Assembly (NCBI GenBank): GCA_964019335.1
Contig: OZ025717.1
Coordinates: 124,001-188,000 of the forward strand
DNA length: 64,000 nt
DNA from: Diplonema japonicum
Lineage: Eukaryota > Euglenozoa > Diplonemea > Diplonemida > Diplonemidae
Reading direction: 5' to 3'
Part shown: one piece after another, positions 47,751 through 58,000 of the stretch
Layout of the letters: each line of letters begins with the position of its first letter
Numbering within the stretch: the first letter of the stretch is position 1
Translations under genes and position numbers: made by a program
The notes under the pieces: model-generated
The model's input: the letters and a program-made list of their open reading frames with translations, nothing else
What the model was told of the DNA's origin: nothing
Database searches by the model: none

Positions 47751-48338
47751 TCAGTTCCTGCGGATCTCGAGGACCTGCCTGAAGAGAACGCCGCCGGCTG
47801 CCTGGGGTTCCGGGTTTGTGAGGAGCTCTCCCCAGGCCCCCTTGAAGTCGCCTGTCCCGCCGACGATGGAGATGGCAGAGACACCGTTGTCGGATTCCCT
47901 CCCGGAGACCTGGAGGGTACCGACGTAGCCGGAGCCGGCTCCCTCGTAGAAGGTGAGGGTCCAGGTGCACTGGCCCCAGTTGTTCTCCGGGTCGTCGGGG
48001 AGGGTGGGGTGGTCAGGGTTGCTGAAGTCAGGCTTCCCGGGGTCCGTCCTGATGCAGTACCCAGCGTTCCTCCCGATCACAGTCGTCGAGTCGTCCGCAA
48101 GGAGCTTCTGGTCGAACACGAACACGTCCCCAGGGGAGTCCAGCCCGTCCTCCACGTCAGCGCTCTGCCTGATCCCCCCGTCGGGGCGCCCGTCAGCAAA
48201 CGTCGTGAACTGGATCTTCCCGTGGTGGTGGCCCCAGCCTCCTCCGCCCCACCCGAGGGTACGCCCGCTGTGGCGGTTCGCAGCCCCTGCGGTAGTAACT
48301 CCGAGAAGGGCGAACATCATTGCGGCTCTGCTAATCAT
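47751..48338 (-). CDS. secreted allene-oxide-cyclase/dirigent-like barrel protein, 195 aa
   Basis: A signal peptide (residues 1-19) and a Gly/His-rich segment (GWGGGGWGHHHG) precede a beta-barrel domain. FTTFADG, GDVFVFDQKLL, GRNAGYCIRTDPG, CTWTLTF, GTLQVSG and the closing VGGTGDFKGAWGE pattern are those of the allene oxide cyclase-like/dirigent fold, where the GGTG(D/G)F turn is typical. The His-rich segment could bind metal. Its activity is unknown; related barrels guide phenoxy-radical coupling in plants and have unknown roles in bacteria. No introns. It lies at the end of the hydrolase-rich stretch. Confidence 0.82.
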   Translation of the reverse strand: MISRAAMMFALLGVTTAGAANRHSGRTLGWGGGGWGHHHGKIQFTTFADGRPDGGIRQSADVEDGLDSPGDVFVFDQKLLADDSTTVIGRNAGYCIRTDPGKPDFSNPDHPTLPDDPENNWGQCTWTLTFYEGAGSGYVGTLQVSGRESDNGVSAISIVGGTGDFKGAWGELLTNPEPQAAGGVLFRQVLEIRRN

Positions 48339-48469
48339 GTTGGGAGGGTTTGTGTGTGTGGAAAGAAAAACTGTTATGAGGCTAGCAATTGTAAAAGACG
48401 CAAAATCAAAGACTATCGTGTGGCGGGGAAAAGAAGTCGCTTTTCGTTCTCCTCTTTACACCTGACAAC

Positions 48470-49171
48470 CTATAGTATGAAAGAAGGAAGGGCCGTATTA
48501 GGGCGCGAGGTCTTGGGACAAGGCAGCTCTGGATGGAGAACGAAAAGGTTGTGTCGATACCGGACAGGAGGGGGCGTGGGCTGGGGTGGTGGGGAGAGAG
48601 AGCGCTTGCGCGACTCACAAGGTGGGGGAGAAGGAAGCGGTGCAGGAACGGGGACAGAGGGCGGGTCCGGGTCTGCCTTGCCATCGTCGTCGTAGCTGGC
48701 AAGCTTGGCGGCGAAGTTAATAGAACGGTGTTTGAGGGAGTTGGACCACTTCTTGACGGCTTCTGCATGGCAAGTGGTAGGAGAACACTTGTGGGGCATT
48801 GAGTTGAGCACTGTATTCTTCCACGTGTGCCTTGTGAGGACCACCTCGTCTTCACCTTCTTCTCTTCTAGTGAGCCTGAACCTTATAGCATCCCCTATTA
48901 TGAGTAAATCATCACATAGTAACTCCATCTGCTCCCCACGAGAGATGGGTGTCACCTGCTGGTTCCTCGCAATCTGAAATCCTTCGGCACCACCCACCAC
49001 CACCACCCTGCCCCCATTGCACACAAACGCACAGTGCTCACCCTCCACCCCGTCTCCAGTCACCATCAGATCTGCGTCTTCACTGCTCCCTATCACGAGC
49101 CTTCCCTGTCCTTCTTCCAGCTCCACCGACGAAATAGTCTCGGCATTCCGCTGCCATACTCTTAATCTCAT
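48470..49171 (-). CDS. FHA-domain protein, 233 aa
   Basis: Residues of about 18-105 show the FHA pattern: GRLVIGSSEDADLMV (the strand and Gly-Ser turn), GEHCAFVCNGGRVVVV (equivalent of the SxxH segment, here GEHC), and the closing LLIIGDAIRFRL strand. The usual Arg in GR and Ser/His contact residues are partly replaced, so phospho-threonine binding may be weakened. After a middle helical part (KHRSINFAAKLASY) the C-terminal third is Pro/Ser-rich with basic patches. Start MRLRVWQ at 49171. The role is unknown; FHA proteins often act in DNA damage or splicing assemblies. Confidence 0.8.
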   Translation of the reverse strand: MRLRVWQRNAETISSVELEEGQGRLVIGSSEDADLMVTGDGVEGEHCAFVCNGGRVVVVGGAEGFQIARNQQVTPISRGEQMELLCDDLLIIGDAIRFRLTRREEGEDEVVLTRHTWKNTVLNSMPHKCSPTTCHAEAVKKWSNSLKHRSINFAAKLASYDDDGKADPDPPSVPVPAPLPSPPPCESRKRSLSPPPQPTPPPVRYRHNLFVLHPELPCPKTSRPNTALPSFIL

Positions 49172-49404
49172 TTTTTTTTGTTTCTCTTTCAGCGGTGTTT
49201 TCAGCAACGGTGCATTTCCTCTTCTTTTTTGTTTTTGTTTTCTTTTGGTTCTTGTTTTTTTCTTTTCTTTTTTTTCTTTTTTTTTTTTTTTTTTCGTTGC
49301 TGTCTTTTGCGAAGGGTTAAGAAGAAAGAATAGAAAAAAAACAATACTTTTTTTAAGAAGGAAAATCTCTAGGGTGTAAATGGATTAAACTTAATTAGGG
49401 GCCG

Positions 49405-50820
49405 TTAGTACCCCGGAATAGAAAAGCACTTCGGCGGAAGGATCTTTCTTGGGTTTTGGAGGATGGTGGAGGTGGCAGGACCGAGGATGGTAAGAAACGG
49501 GCTTTTTGGGAAGCGCATGCTGCAATGCTTCCATTTAACAGGTTTGACAAGTCTACCATTGACAACGGGGTTGCAGTCGGGCCCAGAGCGGATATCAGAA
49601 AGGTTGAAGTTGAGCCACGACAGGTGGTGGGCTCCCGCGCCATGTGAGATTTTACCGTATGTCCCATGCCCGGAATTCAAGGTTATACACGATGGTGGGG
49701 TTTGCACAGCGGAGCTCGCCCCACCTGAGACGGGGAGCACTTCTACCCAGATTTTATAGGGCTTGGTGATTGCCATCCAGGCCATGGAGCTACCATGCAT
49801 TTGAAGAACGACATCGGCGGAACTAAGAGCAGCGTACTGCGCGGCCATGGGGAGCTTTTCTAAGATTGTGACAGAAACACTCCAGCCTTCCGTCTCTGCC
49901 CACGTCTGCATCTCTGCAATGTTTGTTAACCGTCTGGTTGTTCCCCTCTGCACCAGCAACAGTTTCTTCGAGGCCACGGGCGTCTTGATGCCGTACTGCC
50001 GTATCAGCGCGTCGACCGCAAACTGCGAGTTCAACTTTCTTTCGAACAATTTCCTCCCACGGCTTTCACTATACATCGGAAGCCCACCTGCAAAGCCTTC
50101 TTGATGGCAGACTACATCCCCCGCAGCCCGACCGAAATCATCAGCAAAGAAAAGCTCATCCCCCAATATATTTAAAAGCGTTCGGAAGTAATGCGATGGT
50201 GTCTTACTGAAGGACTCCCCACCGTCATATGACTGCAGGTACACAGACATCGTCGAGTTGCCATGTGTTTCTTTGAGTGCCGCATATGTCAATACAGCGC
50301 TTAGGTACGCCCATAAAAGATGGTACACAGTCGTGATGCGTGAGTCCGCGACGACTAGGAGTACACCCGGGTTTTTTCTTTCGAGTATTTTATGGTTGCC
50401 TTGCTTTGCCGGGGTGTGGATCTTCGGCCATGCCACTCTTTTGATTTCGTATCGAAGCTTCAGCCTCGGCAACGGTTCTTTGTTCCACACCCACCCGACA
50501 CCTTGCTCGAAGCAGAGCCGTGTTGCCTTCCGCACGTCCTTTCCATCTTCGATCCCTATGTTGGTGAAGTACTTATCATGTCTGCTGGCGTCCACCCACC
50601 CCTCTTCCGGCTGCTTTGACTGTCGAGGCCCCGGGTCGCTCCACCGCACTCCTCTTATCCAGTCTTGGCTGACCGTTGCTGTCGGTTCAACTGTTTCTTC
50701 TATCTCGTTGCGCTGGACAGCGGGAAGCACGTCCTGTCCTATGGTGGTCTGGAGGGTTTTGAAAACAACACAGCCGATGAGACAGGTGACCGAAACACGG
50801 AAGAGCCATACGAGCAGCAT
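49405..50820 (-). CDS. GT61-like glycosyltransferase, type II membrane protein, 471 aa
   Basis: A short cytosolic end and one signal-anchor helix (about residues 2-22) put the rest in the Golgi or ER lumen. The C-terminal half carries the GT61 (DUF563) pattern: LLLVQRGTTRRLTN, the following Glu/Trp-rich helix, LPMAAQYAALSSADVVLQMHGSSMAWMA (only short motifs matter here: AQYAALSSADV and MHGSSMAW). Related enzymes are plant xylosyltransferase, EOGT and POMGNT2. Sugar and acceptor are unknown. The start is fixed by a strong C/T tract ending CTCAG nine bases upstream of the ATG. Intronless. Confidence 0.85.
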   Translation of the reverse strand: MLLVWLFRVSVTCLIGCVVFKTLQTTIGQDVLPAVQRNEIEETVEPTATVSQDWIRGVRWSDPGPRQSKQPEEGWVDASRHDKYFTNIGIEDGKDVRKATRLCFEQGVGWVWNKEPLPRLKLRYEIKRVAWPKIHTPAKQGNHKILERKNPGVLLVVADSRITTVYHLLWAYLSAVLTYAALKETHGNSTMSVYLQSYDGGESFSKTPSHYFRTLLNILGDELFFADDFGRAAGDVVCHQEGFAGGLPMYSESRGRKLFERKLNSQFAVDALIRQYGIKTPVASKKLLLVQRGTTRRLTNIAEMQTWAETEGWSVSVTILEKLPMAAQYAALSSADVVLQMHGSSMAWMAITKPYKIWVEVLPVSGGASSAVQTPPSCITLNSGHGTYGKISHGAGAHHLSWLNFNLSDIRSGPDCNPVVNGRLVKPVKWKHCSMRFPKSPFLTILGPATSTILQNPRKILPPKCFSIPGY

Positions 50821-50829
50821 ATCATAGCC

Positions 50830-50870
50830 CTGAGGTGGAGGAAGAACAGGAGGGGGAAAAAAAAGGGGGG
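50830..50870 (-). promoter_or_regulatory. putative trans-splice acceptor, GT61 gene
   Basis: The minus strand reads CCCCCTCCTGTTCTTCC then TCCACCTCAG, with AG at 50831-50830. The ATG is nine bases downstream, the clearest acceptor-start pair in the window. Confidence 0.6.
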
Positions 50871-50895
50871 GGGGAATAACAAGGATCTTTTTTTT

Positions 50896-51834
50896 TTATC
50901 GTCGACCTTGTTTAAACCCTGGGATGTTCAGCCAATCCTGTTGTGCGCCTCTTGTGATCATCGGCGTCGCACCGCTGTGGCGGACCTTCGAGGTGAGGAT
51001 TGTCTCGATGAATGTGTTCTCCTTAGGGGTGCGGAGGTGGTGCCGCTTGGCTACCTCGTCAAGGAGTTCAGGGGCATCGTGGGCTGCAATGCGGTACGCC
51101 CCTAGCAAAGCCGGGAGCTGGTTGGGGGGAATGTCGTCCATGTGGAGTGCAAGATGGTAGGAACAAATGTGAAAAATCCCAGGATGGTGGAAGTCTGACT
51201 GTGCAAGGGTGCGTAGAATGGAAATTAAACTAGGGAAGTCCCTCACCCTGTCCACAGCGATCCTCTCGATAACTTCGTCAATCATTTCCTCAACAAATTC
51301 TTCGTAACCCAGTTCCGCCATGCGGTATATTTTAATCACAGAGGACAAGCCCTTCACGGGAAGTGATAGTATTTTTTTCTTCTCCTGATGAAGCGTTTCC
51401 AACACCTTTCTCTCCGGGTTCCCCCTTCCTTGGTACCTTCCGTAGTCGCAGTTTTCTGCGAGGAGCACCAACAATATTGAGAGTTCTTCCGGGTTTTTTT
51501 CAGTGAGGCCTTCCAGCACCGTGCTGCCCACCATGGGCGAGAGGCGTTCGTCTCCATATTTGTTGACCTTGTACAGTTCTTTTTTTTCAAACGCGTTTTT
51601 GTCGAACTCCATCAAACCTGCGTACTCCGGGCACACTAGCGTCCTGATTGTTAGAAATTGTGCCAAACCCATCGCTTTTTTACTGAACTCTGTCCGGCTG
51701 GAGCGTACTTTCTTTTCATCTTTTTCTTGTTGTTGTTGTTGTTGTTGTGGTGGTAATAAATCTGCTTTTTCCCTGATCCGGCTTTTCAATCTCGACGGCA
51801 GGCCTACCGCGACGGCTCTGCCCTTGCTTTGCAT
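50896..51834 (-). CDS. alpha-helical repeat protein, 312 aa, function unknown
   Basis: A basic N-terminus (residues 1-55, with a Gln run of seven encoded by CAA repeats) could be a mitochondrial presequence or disordered tail. The rest is helical, with units such as PEELSILLVLLAENCDYG, GLSSVIKIYRMAELGYEEF, FPSLISILRTLAQ and PALLGAYRIAAHDAPEL. This spacing resembles the helix-turn-helix repeats of organellar RNA-binding proteins (FASTK/OPR/RAP-like), but no RAP domain is seen. I cannot name an orthologue. Confidence 0.78.
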   Translation of the reverse strand: MQSKGRAVAVGLPSRLKSRIREKADLLPPQQQQQQQEKDEKKVRSSRTEFSKKAMGLAQFLTIRTLVCPEYAGLMEFDKNAFEKKELYKVNKYGDERLSPMVGSTVLEGLTEKNPEELSILLVLLAENCDYGRYQGRGNPERKVLETLHQEKKKILSLPVKGLSSVIKIYRMAELGYEEFVEEMIDEVIERIAVDRVRDFPSLISILRTLAQSDFHHPGIFHICSYHLALHMDDIPPNQLPALLGAYRIAAHDAPELLDEVAKRHHLRTPKENTFIETILTSKVRHSGATPMITRGAQQDWLNIPGFKQGRR

Positions 51835-52021
51835 TTTTTTTTTCCTTTACAAAAGAAAGTCATTCCTCTTTGAGGGGGTCGGGAAACAAAAAAAAAGGGG
51901 GGGTAATGAAAAAAGGAACCACTTAAGACCAATAAGAAAGAAAAGAGAAACCTGTGGACACAGTTGATTCAAAAAAGAAAATAGATTGTCCCCCCCCCCC
52001 CCCCCCCCCCTCCTCTTCGTA

Positions 52022-53457
52022 TCACTGCTCTTCCTCTTTCGCCATCTCCTTCTGGATGATATGTTGCGCGAGTTCCGCAGCGCGGCGGACGTCTGACGCA
52101 CTCTTCCCCTCCTTCTTCCGCTTTGCGAGCCGTTCTTCTAGGACGTCTTCGGGGTCCTTGGGTTTCGACGCCTGCATCTTCTGCAACGCGGCGGCGCTCT
52201 CCTGGTCGGAGACGAACACAGTGTTCTGTATTTATAATAAAAACACACGAGCAAACATACCGCCAAATCGTCTTGCAAGCGCTGCTTCTGCTTCTGCCAC
52301 TGCGGGTTGATGGTGCTTCTCCTATGTTGTTATATTTTTTTTTAAACCTTTCGTCGCCTTCACACACCTCATATGTTCTTCAGCTGCGTCTGCAGGGATG
52401 ACCCTCCCACTGGGGTCTACTACGTCGGCTTTCCGTTTCCGGTCGGCTTGCGGATCTGGTTTGGGTTTTTGAAAAAAAAAAAAAAAAAAACATTACCCCT
52501 CACATAGCCCGTTCTGACATGAGCGCTCATATCTTCATCTTCATCAAGGAAATGCTTCATCTGGTTAGCAGATTTCACGGTTGGCATTGGGCCTGATGGG
52601 GCAACAGGGGCAGAGGAAGCAAGAGAAGGAACCGGAGCGGGGCGGGCCTGCACCGGGAGGGGCGGGGGCCCCGCCGGGGGGGCGGGGGTGGGCGTGGTGG
52701 GCGCGTCAGTGAAATCAATCGTCTCCACAATCACAAAGTCCGACCAGTCGATGCTATGATACGCCACCCGCTCCACCTCAACCTCGGACTCCTTCACCTT
52801 CTTCTGCTCATCGTCCTCCCTACGCCACGAGACAACATCATTGCAATGCGTGAGTATAGACATTCTGTTGTCGCAGTCATCCTGCAGCCTCTCGATGTTG
52901 TCTTTTGGTGGGTTTAGCAAAGCGGTGTACGCTTTCAGGAAATTTTGAAACACGGGGAACCTGGGGCTGCTGCCTTTGAGGAAGTCGAAGGTCGGGTTGT
53001 TCCGTTCCTTTTGTGCGATTTGAGAGAGGAATGCTTTGCCGTGCTGAGCGACGTACTTCGCCATCTGCTTTATAATTTCAAGTTCTACGCTAGGCATCTT
53101 CCTCTCGACGGGTACGGTGTACAGTTTCTCGAAGGGGTTCGCCCTTGCCTTCACTTTGGTGTGGGATTTTTCGGGTTTCTCTGTGACGTCCTGCTCTTCT
53201 TCTTTCTTTTCCAGTTGCACGTCCTCTCCTGCGGACAACCGCATCTTGTATTCATCAACCTTGCTTAGATAATACCCATGGAATGGGTTCCCTTCGTCTA
53301 GAAATTTAAATTTGTCGTTGCCTTTCTCATTCTGCAACACCTTTTGCTCGAAAGCCTTCCCGCTTCTCGCCACGAAAAGCGCTGTTTTGTCTGCGATCTC
53401 CTTAATCAGAGCAGGGGGCAGGATGACCCCTGTGATTCCTTTTGGTATGCTCGTCAT
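52022..53457 (-). CDS. SF3A1: splicing factor 3A subunit 1 (4 exons)
   Basis: Exons are 53457-52497, 52455-52368, 52321-52261 and 52225-52022, giving 437 residues; introns are 41, 46 and 35 nt (GTAATG, GTGTGT and GTATG donors). Two SURP modules are clear: residues of about 10-62 (KTALFVARSGKAFEQKV, NPFHGYY) and about 120-177 (KYVAQHGKAFLSQIAQKER). DWSDFVIVETIDF matches the conserved segment after the SURPs. Splicing exons 2 and 3 restores VVDPSGRVIPADAAEEHMR and INPQWQKQKQRL, matching the SF3A1 block around its EHMR and LDPRW motifs. The C-terminal ubiquitin-like domain of human and plant SF3A1 is absent: the protein ends in a helical, acidic tail. SF3A1 is a core U2 snRNP subunit. Confidence 0.93.
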
Positions 53458-53550
53458 AATATTTTTTTTTTGTTTTCCCCTCCCTCTCTCCTCCTTTCCA
53501 ATAATATTACTTTATAAACAAAAAAAAATGGGGGGAGGGGAAGAAAATTA

Positions 53551-53766
53551 TCACATAATTCCCATTCCCGCACTGGGCATTATCTCTGCTTCCATTGCCA
53601 GGCCTTTCCCTACGCCGTATTTTGCTTTGTGGGGCTGTATTTTGCCCCCACCTATCGAATAGGTATAATTATTCGTAATATCCATTCCTATCCAGCTTGC
53701 CTGAGCGTTGTCGTATTTAGGTGTCACTGGTCTGGGCTGTGCTGCCTGGGTGCTGGGGTTAGGCAT
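53551..53766 (-). CDS. small protein, 71 aa, function unknown
   Basis: A short frame with non-repetitive, protein-like composition (MPNPSTQAAQPRP at the start, YSIGGGKIQPHKAKYGVGKGL in the middle, ending MPSAGMGIM). There is no membrane segment or recognisable motif. The start is in a T-rich to non-T-rich transition like that of other genes here, and the gene shares their orientation. It is 93 bp upstream of the SF3A1 start. It could also be the last exon of a larger gene, but no acceptor-linked exon was found. Confidence 0.5.
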   Translation of the reverse strand: MPNPSTQAAQPRPVTPKYDNAQASWIGMDITNNYTYSIGGGKIQPHKAKYGVGKGLAMEAEIMPSAGMGIM

Positions 53767-54304
53767 CTTGAGTTTTTTTTTTTGTGTAAATGGAGAAGGG
53801 GGGGAAAGAAAAAACCCAAGCCTTAAGTGACAGTTTGATGACAAGAACAAAGGAAGGAACAACGTCACCAGCTATTGCCGGGTCATCAGGGGAAGGGGGG
53901 GGTGGGTGGAGAAAAAACAAAAAAAATAAGCGTGTATTTTCCTTTTTTTTGAGGGGGTGAGAGGGGTGAGGAAGAGCTCAAGAGAACTATACTCTGTACT
54001 ACAAAAAAAAGTGGTAAGATGGGGGGGATGCAAAACACTTTCCCCTGTGGTTTTTTTTTTTTTCCCCCTTTCTTTCTTTTTTTTTCTTCTTCTTTTTTTT
54101 TTTTTTTCGTTCCGTTGGTTCCCCCCTTTTTTTTGTTTCTTCCCGTTATCACTGTGTTCTCATTTACCATTCCAAGGAAAAATGAAGATTTTTTTTTTGA
54201 GTAGCTGTGTTTCACAGGGCTCTGGGCTAAGATACATTTGCACCCTGAAGAGTAGCCACCTCGCACATGTGATTGCAACTCCCCCAAAAAAAAGAAATGA
54301 ACTG

Positions 54305-54348
<44 letters not shown>

Positions 54349-54803
54349 AAAAAAAGAAGAATGACTTTGGTTGCCTATAAACCGCCTGGCGAACAAGCAA
54401 CTGCAGGCACAGTCTACTTGATTACAGGGGGGGCACCTCGGCCGAGCAGTAGCTTCACCGGTAACCAAGGCTCTGCGCTCGTGCAGTTTGCTGCCTGTTC
54501 GTCACCCTGAGCATCTGCAATACATTCTTCCACTCGGGTGCTACCGGTGATGAGAGGAGGTCAACAGCGAACAACACATTTGATGTACATCTTATATTTC
54601 CATGTTATCCCCACCACCGCAAAAAAAAAGAAGAGAAAAAAAAAAACAGCTGGAAACACAAAGAAGTGACAACCGATTAAGGTTATTTTCTTTTTTTTAC
54701 CCCCTCCCCCGTTTTCCTTACCTCTAGGTAAGGTCGAAAATACTTGTTTTCGAAGGCCCTCTTTTTTTTTTTAATTGCAAAGAGTGCTGTGGTTTTGGGT
54801 TCT

Positions 54804-54837
<34 letters not shown>

Positions 54838-55004
54838 TTTACCGCCACCCAGAAATCTGGCAAAAAAAAAGAAGAAATTCTAAGAATAAAATGTACAGGA
54901 AAAAAAAAAAAAAAAAAAACAGGAAACAAAAAAAAAAAAGACAATCCGGCATGCAGTGAACTGGCAGCAAAACAAACGAACCAACAACCCCCACCACCAC
55001 CAAT
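53767..55004. other. intergenic, 1.2 kb, very homopolymer-rich
   Basis: Long T/A runs at about 54049-54108, 54311-54358, 54808-54836 and 54900-54950. The only balanced-composition block is 54357-54620, listed separately as a candidate RNA gene. Open frames across the runs are artefacts. Confidence 0.6.
54357..54620 (-). ncRNA. candidate structured Pol III-type RNA, unassigned
   Basis: This 260-bp block has balanced composition amid homopolymer runs and no ORF with a start codon. It contains several short palindromic pairs: CACCGGTA (54456-54463) with TACCGGTG (54542-54549), GCAG-TTTG-CTGC (54483-54494) and GTAGC/GCTAC. On the minus strand it runs directly into T runs of more than 20, as expected of a Pol III terminator. 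No RNase P, 7SL, U-snRNA or tRNA signature was recognised. It could instead be an exon or UTR; a 36-codon frame ending near 54465 is open but lacks an ATG. Confidence 0.3.
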
Positions 55005-58000
55005 TCAAACTACCGGAGTTTGCGGTGTGTCACTAAGAGTAGGAGGGAAGTCATCTGGGTACGATGGCGAAGGTGAACTCGGATGTCTCGTGGGGTAAGG
55101 TCCCTGTGCGTTTTTTTTTTTTTTTCTTTTCTTTTTTTTCCCGCCGTACCTGAAGGCCAACAGAAGCCCTCTGCCGCTTCGCATCGGGCTCGCCTTCTTC
55201 CCCTGTGCGTTCTTGTTCTTTCTTCCTTCTTTCTCGTTCCTCCCTTTCTTCTCTTTCCCTTCTGTCGTCCTCTGCTTGCTTAGCGTTCTCCCGTTCAACC
55301 CTTTCGTTCACCGCTGCAAGATTGGGCCACATTGCAGGCTCCATCCAGTCTTTGTTGGTCATCTGTATTTTTTTTTTGTTTTTTTATTCCCTTGAGCACC
55401 CATACATCATTTTTGACATAGACCAACAAGTAGACATCCCGCTGCACCTTTTCAAGCATTTCTTCTGCGCTGGTCTCCCTCACGCTGTCATCGTTGTAAT
55501 GGAACCACTTTCTGTGGGGGGGGGGGGGGGTATTTCCCTTTTATTCCCCTTTCGCTCATACCCGGTTTCTCTATGCAAACAATGAGAGGTGTAATGTCCG
55601 AACTGAATGTCAGGCCCATGGTGGCAAACAACACCTTGAAGGGTATACCGTGAGTCAGATGGAGGAGCGGGGGTAGGAACAGCCCTTGGAGACTGCGACT
55701 GCGGTGGCTGCCCGAAGGGACCGTCGAGAGAAAATGAAAGGGGCGACGCAGCAGGTTCGCCGGAGCTTAGAGTCGGTGAGGCAAGCTGGCACCCAGAGAT
55801 GGTAGACTGCCCCCGTTTTGCGAGGTAACTTGACAAGTCCAGATCTTTCAACGGGAACGAGACGGCATGACGTAGTCGAAGGGAACACGCGTCCCGGCAT
55901 GCAAAACGTTTTATATGAAGAAACAACATATTCGGGGCACTCCATAGTTCAAAGCGTTTCCTGGAAGGTTCCTCCTTCTTGCATCTCGGGCACTTCCATC
56001 TGTCACCGTCTTCCAGCTTCTCGACCCTCGTGAAGAGCGAGAGACAGTCCTCGAGGCCGTACGTCTTGGTATCCTGCTCCCTCTTCAGCTCAAAGTGCTT
56101 CGTGTTCTCATGGTTCAGAATACACCCTTCCATCATGGCCTCCCTGATCATCACATCCGCCTGCACACGTGTGTTGAAGTGCAGTGCTTCCGGTATTTTG
56201 TCCCGCTGAGTAGGGCACCAGCAAACCTTCACAATGAGGGGGCAGTACATGAACCGCGTCCCGCACCGCTTGCGCAAGGTGTCGAAGAGAGGATCAAACT
56301 CCACGTACTGTGGGGTTTCGGGGTCGAAGTACTGTGGGTGCTCATAATCGTCAATGCAGTCGTCGAGAAGCTTCTCTACAAGCTCCGAGGGCGTCAGGTT
56401 CCACCAATCGATGTCTGGATTATTTTGTATGACATCTTGGTATTTGTCCTCAACCAGCTCCAGCAGTGCTTCGTTGCCATAATCGTCGCTATCACCGAAC
56501 TTGTCCGACATCATCTCCCTCAGGGATCTGGCGTCGCATGGTCCTACATGCACCCACTGCGACTCGTTCATCTTGTCAAGCATGGCTTGTGCTTGACGGC
56601 TTGGTATTCTGTTTTGCGAGTGTGTCGGCACCACCTTCTTTGTTCCGGCAGGGTACACCCTACACCCTTCGCAGGACCTCCGGCTGCACAGGTCGCACCC
56701 GTGTCGCGTCGACTCATTGAAGTCACCACCGCGGATCTCCAACAGCCCCTCCCCCTCCCCCTCCCCAACCTGAAATCTTTTGAACACTTCGTTCGTGATA
56801 TACTCGGAGCTCAGCTCCGTCTGCGGGACAATAACCATGATGGGGTGCAGCGTGCCCTGCTGTGTGACGTTCGCATGACTGTTCACCACGACGGGTACCA
56901 ATGGAGTGCTGGGGTCCATGTCCTTTGGTAAGCCCGATTCGTACAGAGCAAGCCACTTCGTGGTGCGTGTTGTCGACATCCGGCTCCACGACAGCTCCGT
57001 AAGGATGTGGTGGATCTTCATAGTGCCCAGCTTCGGCATCTCAAACGGCGCCACCGTCACGCTAGATGAGCTGTCGTCGAAGACAAGCGTTGTCCACAAA
57101 GCATGCTCATCAACAGGCCGCCCGGTGGACTTGAACGTCTCTTTCGCAAGATGGTCCAATGTGTCGAAGGGCGACAGATACCGCTGGAACACAATAGGCG
57201 GTGTTAGCGGGAACGTCGCTGGGTAGAATATCCATGAGATCAACTGGTTTGGCTCTGAGTCTGGCAGCTCCAAACTCAGCTGCATGTACGGGTCAAAGGT
57301 CAGGTCGCCTTTCCCACATGTCCTGCACTGCAGTGTCGACTTCAGCTGTCCCATACAATGCTGCACGATAAACGACCTGTTGCGGAGGAGGTGGCGCATC
57401 CAACACTCTGCGGCGACCTCCTCGATCTGCATCGTGTCGGGGGGCTCGAACTTCGGCACCATGATCCTTTTCCGGACTTCGTTGTAGTCTTCATGCAGAC
57501 CGTCCAGCACGGCTGCAAGGAACTCCTGTGCGTCTTGTTGCTGTATCTCTGTGAAACAGTCACGGAACCTTCCCACCGTCCTCCAGAAGGTGTGCGACGT
57601 GGTGGCCTCCGAGTAGCTGGGTTGCCATAAGCTTCGGATCAGCTCGCCGAGTTTGCTCGCCAATGCTCCGCCTGTCCCCAGTGGGTTGTCATCATTAATG
57701 CCTTTCTCGAAGTCGGACTTCACGAAAAACTCGTAGAAGAGAGGGGTGTGGGAGAGAATCTGCGTCACAGAATTGACGTAACACATGATCCCACTGGAGT
57801 TGGTAAGCCCGATCCGGCCTGGGCAGATGACAAGTGCACGCGGATGGGAAGAGCATGGGGTTTCAAACTGCGTGCTGACTGGTTCGTTCAACAATAAATT
57901 TGAATCGAAATGAGGTCCCGATGGTCGCTGCTCGAGAAGGACGCCTTTCATGCTCAACGTGGGCAGCCACACACCAGTCTCCCGTTTCGCAAGCACCTCG

